This document shows, in pieces, positions 17,951 to 25,965 of a stretch of 64,000 nucleotides of DNA. Source of the stretch: CADEDH01 sp050330635 (GTDB taxonomy: Bacteria; Actinomycetota; Acidimicrobiia; Acidimicrobiales; SZUA-35); NCBI GenBank assembly GCA_050330635.1, contig JBHJNQ010000049.1, positions 59,569 to 123,568 of the forward strand, read 5' to 3'. Within the stretch, counting starts at the first letter, position 1; the number at the start of each line of letters is the position of its first letter. Made by a program: the position numbers and the translations under genes. The notes under the pieces were generated by a model that saw only the letters and a list, made by a program, of their open reading frames with translations, was not told the origin of the DNA and did no database searches.

Positions 17951-18328
17951 TCAGTCCTGCTTGCGGGCGATGGCCTTGGCGAGCTCGAGCTTGGTCATCT
18001 TCGACCGGCCGGTGATGTCGAGGTCCTTGGCCCATTCGTAGAGCTCTTCCTTGGTGTGGCCCTCGACGTCGACGCCGCCGACGGTTTCTCGGTCGGTGTC
18101 GACGCCGCCCTTGGCCGGCGGGTCCGACGGACCCTTCTCGTCCTTGGGCTCCCAGTGATCGCCCACCTTCTCGAACGAGTGTTTGACTGCGGCGTAAGCG
18201 ACGCGGTGGGCCGACGCCTCCGAGTCGTACTCGTCGTGGGCCGAGTCGAGCGTCTTCTCGTAGGTGCGCTGGGCCTTCTTCGGCGATCGCTTCAGCGTGC
18301 CCGGGAGTTTCTCCTGATCAGCAGGCAT
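17951..18328 (-). CDS. ChaB-family protein with C-terminal Rho-N/SAP-like domain
   Basis: This 125-residue soluble protein has an N-terminal ChaB domain (PGTLKRSPKKAQRTYEKTLD, AHRVAYAAVKHSFEKVGDHW, residues 8-55). After an acidic linker it has a Rho N-terminal-like helix-extended-helix (TKEELYEWAKDLDITGRSKM, residues 90-125) that in other proteins binds nucleic acid. ChaB was named as a possible regulator of the ChaA cation antiporter; the function of ChaB-Rho-N proteins in actinobacteria is not established. A clear GGAGGAG lies before ATG 18328. The upstream intergenic region carries a cluster of GCGCAAC repeats. Confidence 0.85.
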   Translation of the reverse strand: MPADQEKLPGTLKRSPKKAQRTYEKTLDSAHDEYDSEASAHRVAYAAVKHSFEKVGDHWEPKDEKGPSDPPAKGGVDTDRETVGGVDVEGHTKEELYEWAKDLDITGRSKMTKLELAKAIARKQD

Positions 18329-18458
18329 GTGGACTCCTCCCTCGTCGCGTGCCCCGATGGGGCGCGCACGGCGGTCCATGGCCTACCCCGAGGGTCGCCA
18401 GCGGAAACGCCATCCGCCGCCGCTGTTAGGCGGCCCCGACCCACCGGCCAGCCACGGT

Positions 18459-18570
18459 CGTTGCGCCAGCCGCCAAGGTCGACGCTGCGCGCAACGGGTG
18501 CAGCCGAGCGGGTCCCACGGCGGGCACACGCGTTGCGCAACCGGTCAAAGCCAGCGATGTGCGCAACGGG
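18459..18570 (+). repeat. Cluster of GTTGCGC / GCGCAAC half-sites
   Basis: Within about 110 bp there is a half-site GTTGCGCC (18460-18467), GCGCAACGGG at 18489-18498 and again at 18561-18570, and a perfect palindrome GTTGCGCAAC at 18532-18541. The spacing between copies is 30-45 bp. It lies upstream of the ChaB-like gene and downstream of the TetR gene, so it could be an operator array for the former. Confidence 0.5.
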
Positions 18571-18582
18571 AGCGATGAGCTG

Positions 18583-19119
18583 TCAGGCGATGCCGAGCCG
18601 GCGAGCGGCGGCGTCGGCGCGGTCGGGTCCGCCGAGCAGGCGGAGGAGGAGCAGGCCGTCGATGATGGCGATGGCGGTGGCCGCCTCGGTGCGGCGATCC
18701 GGCGTCGTGGCATCGATGAACTCGGCCGCCCACGTGATCCAGCCCTCGACCAGCCCGGGAACCAACGCACAATACGGCTGCCGGCCCGTGGCTGCGAGCC
18801 CGTTGGCTTCGAAGAACAGCCCGAAGATGGGGTCGGCGTCGGGGTGGGCGAGCAGCGGCCATGCCTTGCGGGCGAGCTCGACGTGGTCGGTCGAGGGCGT
18901 GCTGAACGCCGGGATCAGCACCTCCTGGAGCTGGGCTCCCATGGCCACGATCACCTCCGATACCAGGTCGTCCTTGGTGGGGAAGTAGTAGACGACGATC
19001 CGGTCGTTGATCCCGAGCCGTCTGGCGACGCGGCCATAGGTCAGCTGGCTGAGGCCATCGTCGAAGGCGGCCGCCAGGGCTCCGTGCAGGATGTCGTCCT
19101 TCGTGTGCCTGTAACCCAT
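18583..19119 (-). CDS. TetR-family transcriptional regulator
   Basis: The 178-residue protein has an N-terminal HTH (DILHGALAAAFDDGLSQLTY, RVARRLGINDRIVVYYFPTK, residues 8-50) and a helical effector domain. It is divergently transcribed from an alpha/beta hydrolase, with only 75 bp between start codons. A 9-bp inverted repeat (TTGTAGTGA/TCACTACAA) in that gap is a natural operator. The arrangement suggests that it represses itself and the hydrolase until its ligand, possibly the hydrolase substrate, is present. ATG 19119 leaves seven residues before the first helix, as is common. Confidence 0.88.
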   Translation of the reverse strand: MGYRHTKDDILHGALAAAFDDGLSQLTYGRVARRLGINDRIVVYYFPTKDDLVSEVIVAMGAQLQEVLIPAFSTPSTDHVELARKAWPLLAHPDADPIFGLFFEANGLAATGRQPYCALVPGLVEGWITWAAEFIDATTPDRRTEAATAIAIIDGLLLLRLLGGPDRADAAARRLGIA

Positions 19120-19130
19120 GTTGCGGTTGA

Positions 19131-19173
19131 TTGTAGTGACTGCTGTGACTAGGGTTCGCAGTAATCACTACAA
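19131..19173 (+). promoter_or_regulatory. Inverted-repeat operator between TetR gene and hydrolase
   Basis: TTGTAGTGA at 19131-19139 and TCACTACAA at 19165-19173 are exact inverted copies around a 25-bp centre, which also contains GTGACTGCTGTGAC. The region is markedly AT-richer than its surroundings and spans the divergent promoter. Confidence 0.6.
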
Positions 19174-19194
19174 ACCGATTCTTGGGAGCTTGCG

Positions 19195-20076
19195 ATGTCC
19201 GATCTGACCTACACCGATGCGGCCGAGCTGTTCCGAAAGCCGCCCGACGAACACCTCGATGTGGGGGCCGGCGAGGTCGCCTACCGCAGGATCGGACGCG
19301 GTCCCGACGTGTTGTTCGTAGCCGGCTGGCCGGTGAGCGGCGCCACCTTCCGCACCCTGTTGCCGCATCTCGTCGACCACGTGACCTGCCATGTGATCGA
19401 CCTGCCGGGTACAGGATCGAGCCGATTCGACCGTGACACCACGATCACCGTGGCCCAACACATCGAGAGCATCCGGCGGGTCGTCGATCTGCTCGACGTG
19501 TCCGACATCGCCGTGGTCGGACACGACAGCGGCGGGATGATGGCCCGCCACGCCGTCGTCGGTCATCCCCGGCTCCGGGCCATGGGCCTGATCGACACCG
19601 AACCCAGCGGCGGGCTCAGCTGGCGGTTCCGGTCCTTCATCGCCGCCCGCCGGCTTCCCGGCTACGGTCCCGCCCTGGGCTGGCTGGCCAGCCAGCCCCG
19701 GCTCCGGCGCAACAAGTTCGTGTTCGGCGACGCCTTCGTCGACGCATCACTCCTCGACGGCGAGTTCGACGAGTTCTTCATCCGACCCCTGCACGAGCAA
19801 CCCGAGCGGCTGGATGCGGCGGTCCGCCTCCTACGCAGCTTCGACTTCCAGCACGTCCGCCAGCTCGAGGCGATCCATCGTCGCCTCGACGTGCCGGTGC
19901 AGCTGGTGTGGGGCGATCAGGATCCGTTCTTCCCCGTCGCCGGTGCCCGGGAGATGATCGGCACGTTCCCCGACGCCAGGTTGGTGGTGATCGAGGGCGC
20001 CGGGCTCTTCGCCCACGAGGAGCGCCCGGGGCCCGTTGCCGAGGCGCTCCTGCCGACGCTCACCGGCACCCGATAG
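19195..20076 (+). CDS. Alpha/beta hydrolase with Asp nucleophile (dehalogenase/epoxide-hydrolase-like)
   Basis: The 293-residue single-domain hydrolase has the oxyanion-loop region VLFVAGWPVSGATFRTL. Its nucleophile elbow is VVGHDSGGMMA, with Asp rather than Ser at the centre (near residue 107). The acid segment LVWGDQDPFFPV and the terminal region VIEGAGLFAHEERP place His about 265 as the catalytic base. The G-H-D-x-G elbow is typical of haloalkane dehalogenases and epoxide hydrolases, not lipases. It is probably controlled by the divergent TetR protein through the intervening operator. The substrate is unknown. Confidence 0.85.
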   Translation: MSDLTYTDAAELFRKPPDEHLDVGAGEVAYRRIGRGPDVLFVAGWPVSGATFRTLLPHLVDHVTCHVIDLPGTGSSRFDRDTTITVAQHIESIRRVVDLLDVSDIAVVGHDSGGMMARHAVVGHPRLRAMGLIDTEPSGGLSWRFRSFIAARRLPGYGPALGWLASQPRLRRNKFVFGDAFVDASLLDGEFDEFFIRPLHEQPERLDAAVRLLRSFDFQHVRQLEAIHRRLDVPVQLVWGDQDPFFPVAGAREMIGTFPDARLVVIEGAGLFAHEERPGPVAEALLPTLTGTR

Positions 20077-20217
20077 CGTCCTCGCGCGTCGCTCGCCGAT
20101 GAGACCGGATGGGCGTCATCCGGCTTCGATGCCCTCCTCGATGCCGTCCACCGCCGCTGACCGGGCACCGGACTCCGGACCCGGCCACCCCTCTACCACC
20201 ACCGGTCGAGGCCCGAG

Positions 20218-20640
20218 GGGGCACCGGTGCTCGTCTACTTCCAGGGTGGCGGGTTCCGCGGTGGCCGCAAGAGCGTGGAGGCCAGAGCGCTGCTGTTCCA
20301 CCTGGCGCGGCGCGGCTGGGCCACCGTCAGCGCCAACTATCGTCTGCGCTCGGAGGCGGGCTACGTCGACCACCTGATCGACGTGAAGAAGGTGATTGCC
20401 TGGATCCGGGCCCACGGGCACGAGTACGGGGCCGACCCTTCGACCCTGTTCCTGTCGGGGGGCTCCGGCGGCGGGAACCTGTCGTCGTTCGCCGCGCTGA
20501 CCGCCAACGAGCGGCGATACCAACCCGGCTTCGAGGAAACCGACACGTCGGTCACCGGCGTGGCCAGCCTCAACGGCTGGTATGGCGGTTACTACGCGAC
20601 GGGTGGACCGGACACCGACGTGGGCGTGCTGGACGGTCGG
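20218..20640 (+). pseudogene. HSL-type esterase/lipase fragment
   Basis: A frame without its own convincing start reads PEGAPVLVYFQGGGFRGG, which holds the oxyanion-hole GGG box, then WATVSANYRLRSEAGYVDHL and the nucleophile region LFLSGGSGGGNLSSF. It ends after GVASLNGWYGGYYATGGPDT. The catalytic Asp and His segments that should follow over the next 120 residues are absent. Upstream sequence to 20140 looks like degraded N-terminus. It is a fragment of an alpha/beta hydrolase fold-3 enzyme. Confidence 0.65.
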
Positions 20641-20789
20641 CAACCGCTCGGGCAGGTAGCTCTCCTTCGTAGGTCAGGTGTGATCTGCTGGTGGCCTGTG
20701 TCGATGACCGGCGTCTCCGCCGGTAGCTGCGACATCGCCGGCACCGTCAGGTCGGATGGCGCCGACGGCCACGTGGTCGGGGTGACCGC

Positions 20790-21206
20790 TCAGACCGCAC
20801 GCATGCGATTGTTGCGGGCGTTGTGTTCGACCTCGGCCAGACCGAGGTGCTCGAGCACCGGCGGAACGTAGTTGCCGAAGCGGCCCCGGTAGCCCTTCCG
20901 CAGCCCGTACCAGCCGCCGACGGGATTGTCGCCCGACCGGGCCCGGGCCTCGACGGTGCCGGCCTTGGCCTCCTTTTGCTCGTCGGCGTTGCCCAGCGGC
21001 ATCCAGTCGCCGTGCTCGACGAGCATGGCGTGCAGATCGTCGACGCAGCGGAGCGCATAGCTGAGGGTCGTCGAACCGACCCGGATCATCAGGGCCGGAG
21101 GATCGACGGACTCGTCGCGCCAGGCGTCGAACTCGGATCTGCCCGGCGGGGTGACCAGGATCCAGGGGTCCTCGGCGGTGCCGCTGCCTTCGGTGTGGTC
21201 GGCCAT
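20790..21206 (-). CDS. Conserved hypothetical protein next to a YafY-type regulator
   Basis: This is a 138-residue soluble protein of even composition, containing DPWILVTPPGRSEFDAWRDE, TTLSYALRCVDDLHAMLVEH and GLRKGYRGRFGNYVPPVLEH. No transmembrane segment, signal or known catalytic motif is visible. It is divergent from the HTH regulator at 21361, a pairing that suggests a regulated partner. ATG 21206 and ATG 21215 are both possible starts; GGAG lies 11 nt upstream of the former. I do not recognise a characterised family. Confidence 0.65.
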   Translation of the reverse strand: MADHTEGSGTAEDPWILVTPPGRSEFDAWRDESVDPPALMIRVGSTTLSYALRCVDDLHAMLVEHGDWMPLGNADEQKEAKAGTVEARARSGDNPVGGWYGLRKGYRGRFGNYVPPVLEHLGLAEVEHNARNNRMRAV

Positions 21207-21360
21207 CGATGTCATCGCTCCAATGATCGTTCCTCGCAGCCACGGATCGGCTCCGATCGGGTGGTCGCATCCTCGCAGGGGATACACGACACCTGATGTC
21301 ATGTATCTTCGGCGTTCCCGGCCATGGCAATCCCGCGGCGTCCGAGGGCAGGAGGATTCG

Positions 21361-21924
21361 ATGCGTGCCGGTCGGCTGCTGAACCTGTTGCTGGTGCTGC
21401 AGAACAACGGAGGCCGGATCACGGCGCGGGAGCTGGCCGAGCGGCTGCAGGTCTCCGAGCGCACGGTGCTGCGCGACATGGAGGTTCTCAGCGGCTCCGG
21501 CGTGCCGGTCTACGCCGTGCGCGGCCGGTACGGGGCTTCGAGCTTCTCGACACCTTCGAGCAGGCCGTTCCCCCCCCTCCCGCCGGGTCTCACTGCGGGG
21601 CACGGGCGGCTCCGACGGGTTCGCGTCCGGCTCGCACCGGCGGCGTTGCAGCTGGCGTTGGTGCTCGGCACGCCCGAGGGGTGGCGGCCCCGACCCGACG
21701 CCTCGCCCGATCCCGATCGGCCCGACTGGGTCGAGGGCTCGTTCCGCTTCTACTCCTACGACGAGGCCGTCCGCCAGCTGCTCGCCTTGGGGGTCGAGGT
21801 GGAGGTCGTCCTCCCGGTCGAGCGGGAGACGATGGCGGAGGTCGGCCGTGAGATCGCCGACCTGCACCGACCGGTGGATGCGGGCTCGGGTTTCGGGGCT
21901 GGTCGGGTGGGGCACGACCGGTGA
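21361..21924 (+). CDS. YafY/DeoR-type HTH regulator with two compensating shifts
   Basis: The N-terminal helix-turn-helix is clear (RLLNLLLVLQNNGGRITARE, AERLQVSERTVLRDMEVLSG, residues 4-47). The C-terminal part (GSFRFYSYDEAVRQLLALGV near 125) resembles the tail of WYL-type regulators. Between residues about 58 and 71 the reading changes: in an alternative frame the same DNA reads GFELLDTFEQAVPP, which fits a family sequence better. This requires one base lost at GGGG (about 21535) and a compensating change at the run of eight C's (about 21570). The overall frame is therefore open, but 13 linker residues are altered. The protein is probably still produced. Confidence 0.7.
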   Translation: MRAGRLLNLLLVLQNNGGRITARELAERLQVSERTVLRDMEVLSGSGVPVYAVRGRYGASSFSTPSSRPFPPLPPGLTAGHGRLRRVRVRLAPAALQLALVLGTPEGWRPRPDASPDPDRPDWVEGSFRFYSYDEAVRQLLALGVEVEVVLPVERETMAEVGREIADLHRPVDAGSGFGAGRVGHDR

Positions 21925-22006
21925 AGGCCCCGACCACCCGAGGAGCGGACGAGACCGCCGATGGCGGTGTCGGCGGCGCACGACTGCCCCAAGCGGTGCA
22001 AGAAGA

Positions 22007-22212
22007 TCAGGGGCCCGCCGCAGGGTTCCGGGCGATGAACGACCGCAGCTCCTGCTCGCCGAGCGGGGCCGCGCCCGTGGGTGGCGCCACGGGGCTCTCG
22101 ATCATCTCCAGGTCGAGATCGGCGTACAGCCTCGTCACGGCGGCGAGGGAGGTCGGCAGCTCCGCCGACCACGCCGGCCGGCGGTACCACCGGGTGTTGC
22201 GGTAGAACGTGG
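22007..22212 (-). pseudogene. Unidentified coding fragment, 5' end missing
   Basis: A minus-strand frame of about 68 codons ending at TGA 22009-22007 has almost exclusively G/C third positions and a protein-like composition (FYRNTRWYRRPAWSAELP, AAVTRLYADLDLEMIESP, LGEQELRSFIARNPAAGP). It has no start codon before it reaches the enoyl-CoA hydratase that begins at 22216 on the other strand. It looks like the C-terminus of a truncated gene. I do not recognise the family. Confidence 0.4.
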
Positions 22213-22215
22213 CCC

Positions 22216-23016
22216 ATGACCGACTACCGCCATGTCCAGGTCGAGACCACCGACGGGTGCTGTCGGATCACCCTCGACCGGCCCGAGCGGCTCAACGCGC
22301 TCAACATACGAATCGGGATCGAGCTCCTCGACGCCCTCAACGACATCGAGCGGGACCCGGCCGTGCGCGTCGTCGTCCTCACCGGTGCCGGTCGAGCGTT
22401 CTGCGCCGGCGACGACCTCAAGGGCATGGAGGACGACGACACCCCCCTACGGCCCCTCCTCGACCCGGTGGAGCAGTACGTGCGGGGTGAGGGTCGGTGG
22501 CCCCTGATCGTCGAGCGGCTCCGAGCCCTGCCGAAGCCGGTCATCGGCCGGATAAACGGACACGCCCACGGTGCGGGCTTCAATCTGGCGCTGGCCTGCG
22601 ACCTCAGGGTGATGGCGGAATCGGCCACGCTGGCGGTGCCGTTCGTCCGTCGGGGCCTGGCCACCGGCACCAACCTCCTCCAACAGTTCGTCGGCATCGG
22701 CAAGGCGTTGGAGTGGGCGATGCGGGGTGCCACCCTGACCTCGGACGAGGCCGAGCGGTGGGGGTTGGTCACGGCGGTGGCGCCCGACGGCCGCCTCGGT
22801 CAGGTGACCGGCGAGCTGGTGGCCGAGCTCGCCGCCGGGCCGACGACGGTCATCGGCCTGACCAAGGCGGCCATCGTGAGGAGCTGGGAGGCGTCACCGG
22901 CCGAGGCCTACGCCCAACAGGCCCTCGCCCTGCACCACGCCCGCCGCACCGACGACTACGCCGAGGGTCGCCAGGCCTTCATCGACAAGCGTCCCCCGAG
23001 GTTCACGGGCCGGTAG
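22216..23016 (+). CDS. Enoyl-CoA hydratase/isomerase family protein
   Basis: The 266-residue crotonase-fold enzyme has the CoA-binding strand ITLDRPERLNALNIRIGIEL, the oxyanion-hole strand LTGAGRAFCAGDDLKGMEDD (near 58-77) and the second oxyanion segment GRINGHAHGAGFNLALACDL (near 112-131). The catalytic Glu positions of the classical hydratase (in the EAxxxGLV region) read DEAERWGLVTAVAP. It probably hydrates or isomerises a 2-enoyl-CoA in beta-oxidation. It converges on the thioredoxin-reductase-like gene with an 18-bp gap. Confidence 0.88.
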   Translation: MTDYRHVQVETTDGCCRITLDRPERLNALNIRIGIELLDALNDIERDPAVRVVVLTGAGRAFCAGDDLKGMEDDDTPLRPLLDPVEQYVRGEGRWPLIVERLRALPKPVIGRINGHAHGAGFNLALACDLRVMAESATLAVPFVRRGLATGTNLLQQFVGIGKALEWAMRGATLTSDEAERWGLVTAVAPDGRLGQVTGELVAELAAGPTTVIGLTKAAIVRSWEASPAEAYAQQALALHHARRTDDYAEGRQAFIDKRPPRFTGR

Positions 23017-23034
23017 CGGTCGCATCGTCGGCGC

Positions 23035-24003
23035 TCAGCGGCGGAGGAACGAGACGATGGCGGCTGCCGCCCCCGCCCCGTCACCGGCGGCGGCGACCGC
23101 TCGGCCCGCCGCCCGGGCCCGCACATCGCCGGCGGCGAAGATGCCGGGCGCCGCACCGACCACGGCGTGACCATCGACGGGCAGCCGGCCGTCGGGGTCC
23201 AGCGCGGCCACGGCAGTGAACGACTCGCTGTTGGGGAGCGGGTCGAGGGCGCCGAACACACCGACGGCGTCGACCATGCCGTCGACGCGGCCGACGATGC
23301 CGACGGCATGGCCTTCCTGGCCCGCCGACGTGGTCACCACGCCGACGACCCGCCCGTCATCGCCGATCCGCAGGCCCGTCACGGCGTGCCCGGCGAGCAG
23401 GCTCGTGTTGTCGAACGCCGTCACGGCATCGACCCAGGCCGCTCCGGCGCTCGGCCGGTCGCCCCCCATCACCACGGTGACGGTCTCGGCCAGGGGCGCC
23501 AACGACCTCGCCTCGGCGAAGGCGATGAGCCCATCGCCCACCACCACCACCGGCTGGCCGGCGAACAGCGCCCCGTCGCACGCCGCGCAGTACGAGACGC
23601 CCCGGCCCTCGACGGTGCCGTCGTCGCCCGGCAGCGGTCGAGGCCGGCAGCCGGTGGCGATGAGCACGGCCCGGGCCCGCGCCACGATCCCCGCATCCGG
23701 CACCGGCACCCGCCACCGGTCGCCGTCGACGGCGGGGGCCTCGGCGCGTCCCATCGTCACGGTCACCCCCGCCGTCAGGGCCTGGTCGCCGAGGGCGGCG
23801 GCGAGGTCCCAGCCGGCGATGCCGTCGGGAAAGCCCGGATAGTCGGGCAGATGATCGACGTTGATCAGGGCGCCCCCGATCCCCAGTGGATCGACGAGAC
23901 AGACCGAGACGCCGTCCCGGGCCAGGTGCAGGGCGGCGGTGGCGCCGGCCGGCCCTCCCCCCAACACGATGGCGTCGACGGTGATGAGCCCGGGCTCGTT
24001 CAT
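23035..24003 (-). CDS. Thioredoxin-reductase-like FAD oxidoreductase (CAAC redox centre)
   Basis: The 322-residue low-molecular-weight thioredoxin-reductase fold has an FAD-binding GGGPAGATAALHLARDG (residues 14-30), the redox pair in GVSYCAACDGALFAGQPVVV (near 140-160, CxxC as CAAC), an NADPH-type GDGLIAFAEARSLAPL, and the C-terminal FAD motif GIFAAGDVRAR. Family members pass electrons from NADPH through FAD to a CxxC and on to a thiol partner. It is the last gene of the selenoprotein cassette and starts 4 nt inside the preceding gene (ATGA overlap). By context it is the natural reductant for the UGSC selenoprotein and perhaps the MerB-like protein. The specific partner is inference. Confidence 0.85.
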   Translation of the reverse strand: MNEPGLITVDAIVLGGGPAGATAALHLARDGVSVCLVDPLGIGGALINVDHLPDYPGFPDGIAGWDLAAALGDQALTAGVTVTMGRAEAPAVDGDRWRVPVPDAGIVARARAVLIATGCRPRPLPGDDGTVEGRGVSYCAACDGALFAGQPVVVVGDGLIAFAEARSLAPLAETVTVVMGGDRPSAGAAWVDAVTAFDNTSLLAGHAVTGLRIGDDGRVVGVVTTSAGQEGHAVGIVGRVDGMVDAVGVFGALDPLPNSESFTAVAALDPDGRLPVDGHAVVGAAPGIFAAGDVRARAAGRAVAAAGDGAGAAAAIVSFLRR

Positions 24004-24899
24004 CCCACCATTCTGGACGTCGGCTGCGATCCTCCGCCCCACCCCGGCACGACCGTCGCCTTGACACCGGTGCCGCCGGTGACCACCACCCGGGGCTCCC
24101 CGCCGGTCAGGGCCGCCACCTCTTGACGGAAGCGCGACTCGTGGTGGCCATGGCGGTGGAGGAACACGGCGGACTCCGGCGGGAGGAGCACCACGTTGTC
24201 GGGTGCGGCGATGCCGACGATCACCTCGGCGAGACGGCCGACGACCTCGTCGGGCGTCGTCGGGGTGAGAACGACCTCGACGTTGCCGACCCCGGCGACG
24301 ACGGTGACCCGGCCCGGTCCCCGACCCTCGGCCCACGGGTTGTCCGGCCGGTTCTCGGCCACCAGCCACGTGTACTTCCCGGGTTGGCCATGGGTCGCCA
24401 TGTCGCCCTCGCCGGCGGCGCACCGACCGACGCCCTGGAGGCAGAGACGTATGGCCCGACCGATCGTGGCGTTCGACCGGTGGCCGGGGCCGAGCGAGCT
24501 GGCGTCGGCATTGAGCCCGAAGCGGGACACGGCGTCGCCCTCGACGATGACCAGCGGCGCCGCCGCACCCGTCGTGGCCTGGACACCGAGGAGGTTGAAG
24601 GCCGGGTCAGTGAGGGCATTGAGGGCTGCCGCCACCAGTGGGAGCGCCCCCGGAGGGCACCCGGCGAGCACGGAGCAGGCGGCCAGATCCCACCAGGTGG
24701 GCACGGCGAAGCTGATCGGCACCGGCCCGTCGATGGCGGCGTCGTCCGGGAGACGGCCCTCCAGCATCGCCGCCACGAGGGCGCTGTCGGGCCGGACCAG
24801 GGGCAGCCCATCGCCGAGGCCGGTGCCGTCGAGGAAAACCACCGCCGGCGACGGTTCATCGTCGAGGGCGGCGGCCAGTCGCGGGCGGAACTCCTCCAC
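24000..24899 (-). CDS. UGSC-cassette protein B, unknown function (paralogue of its upstream neighbour)
   Basis: This 299-residue protein (GTG 24899) is homologous to the next gene upstream. Shared blocks are DGTGLGDGLPLVRP, LTDPAFNLLGVQATTGAAAP, and a glycine-rich SSLGPGHRSNATIGRAIRLC followed by GKYTWLVAENRPDNPWAEG. The C-terminal third (EVVGRLAEVIVGIAAPDNVV, VFLHRHGHHESRFRQEV) includes several His that could bind metal. It has no signal peptide or membrane segment. I prefer GTG 24899 because it abuts the upstream stop and aligns the start with the paralogue; a GTG at 24941 would add 14 residues. It overlaps the reductase gene by 4 nt. The family is uncharacterised as far as I can tell. Confidence 0.72.
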   Translation of the reverse strand: MEEFRPRLAAALDDEPSPAVVFLDGTGLGDGLPLVRPDSALVAAMLEGRLPDDAAIDGPVPISFAVPTWWDLAACSVLAGCPPGALPLVAAALNALTDPAFNLLGVQATTGAAAPLVIVEGDAVSRFGLNADASSLGPGHRSNATIGRAIRLCLQGVGRCAAGEGDMATHGQPGKYTWLVAENRPDNPWAEGRGPGRVTVVAGVGNVEVVLTPTTPDEVVGRLAEVIVGIAAPDNVVLLPPESAVFLHRHGHHESRFRQEVAALTGGEPRVVVTGGTGVKATVVPGWGGGSQPTSRMVG

Positions 24900-24900
24900 C

Positions 24901-25965
24901 TCAGAGGTCGAGGACCCGGTGGACCGGTCGGGTGTCGCCACCGAAGGTCGGCATCCAACACGAGTGCTTGCCCGGCCCGCCGGCCACGATGACCTGGATG
25001 TTCTCGGGGTCGGTGGTGATCGGCGCCTCGGTGGCGTCGCTACCGACGAGGTTCGCCACCCGTCGTCGGTAGGCGCCGTCGGCCATCCACTCCGCCGACA
25101 GCCTGGCCACCGGGAAGCGGGCGTTCTCCCACACGAAGCGCTGCACGTCGGCCTTGGAGTAGCCCGACGCCGCCACCTGGTGGGCGTGTTCCGGTCCGAA
25201 GGCCAGGATCGGGGAGCCGGAGTTCGACAGGATGTTGTTGGAGCCCGCCTGGGCCATGGCCCCGGCGACCGTGGTCAGCACCCCAAGGCCGCTGATGCTG
25301 TAGTGGTCCTGGATGTTGTGGGGACCCTCACAGGCGATGGCGGTGACCACGCTGTCGGTGGCCTTGAAGCCATGATCGGTGTGATACGGCGCCCACGGCG
25401 ACTCCTGGGTGTTCTCGGCGAGGCAGTAGCCGATCTTGGCCGGACTGCCCTGGGTGGCGCGGTCACCGTCGCCGGGTGAGCCGCCTCCGATGTTCAACAG
25501 GACGAGGCGCAGCGCCCGCCCGATCGACAGGTTGCCCCGCAGCCCGGGCCCCGGACCGAGACATCCCGGGCCCGACCCGATCCCGGCCTTCTGAGCCACC
25601 GGCCCGCTCAGCAGCAGCAGGATGGCGGTCGGATGGGTCGTCGACTGCATGGCGTTGAGATTGAGGGCGGGATCGGCGACAGCCTCGACCCCGGCCAACA
25701 CGATCGGGAAATCCTCGGCCCGGCAGCCGGCCATGACGGCGTTCGCCGCGATCCGCTGAACGGTGGCCTCACCGTTGCGGGGTGCCAGAGTGCACACGAC
25801 CTCGTCCGGGTCACGATCGGCGGCGCCGACGAAGCGCCCCACCCGCTCCACGGTGGGGGGGATGATCGGCAGGCCGTCGCTCCAACCGCGCAGCTCATAG
25901 TAGGCCTGGATGCCTTCCAGGTCGTCGTCGAGCTCGACGGTCGGTTCGTGCTCGGCGGTGGTCAC
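24901..25965 (-). CDS. UGSC-cassette protein A, unknown function
   Basis: This 354-residue soluble protein opens with YYELRGWSDGLPIIPPTVER, the signature block of a family found beside UGSC selenoproteins. It continues with VADPALNLNAMQSTTHPTAI, GPGCLGPGPGLRGNLSIGRA and KIGYCLAENTQESPWAPYHT. Its C-terminus has ENIQVIVAGGPGKHSCWMPT. Five cysteines are present but no CxxC. The GTG start overlaps the UGSC stop codon (GTGA), so it is translationally coupled. The alternation of paralogues A and B suggests a heteromeric complex. This is inference; no catalytic activity can be assigned. Confidence 0.78.
   Translation of the reverse strand: MTTAEHEPTVELDDDLEGIQAYYELRGWSDGLPIIPPTVERVGRFVGAADRDPDEVVCTLAPRNGEATVQRIAANAVMAGCRAEDFPIVLAGVEAVADPALNLNAMQSTTHPTAILLLLSGPVAQKAGIGSGPGCLGPGPGLRGNLSIGRALRLVLLNIGGGSPGDGDRATQGSPAKIGYCLAENTQESPWAPYHTDHGFKATDSVVTAIACEGPHNIQDHYSISGLGVLTTVAGAMAQAGSNNILSNSGSPILAFGPEHAHQVAASGYSKADVQRFVWENARFPVARLSAEWMADGAYRRRVANLVGSDATEAPITTDPENIQVIVAGGPGKHSCWMPTFGGDTRPVHRVLDL

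Noticed and set aside
22007..22009. TGA followed by S-S-C-T-A-W, superficially like the UGSC motif
   Set aside because: Third-position G/C bias collapses after this TGA and the upstream residues do not resemble the UGSC family. A true stop is more likely.
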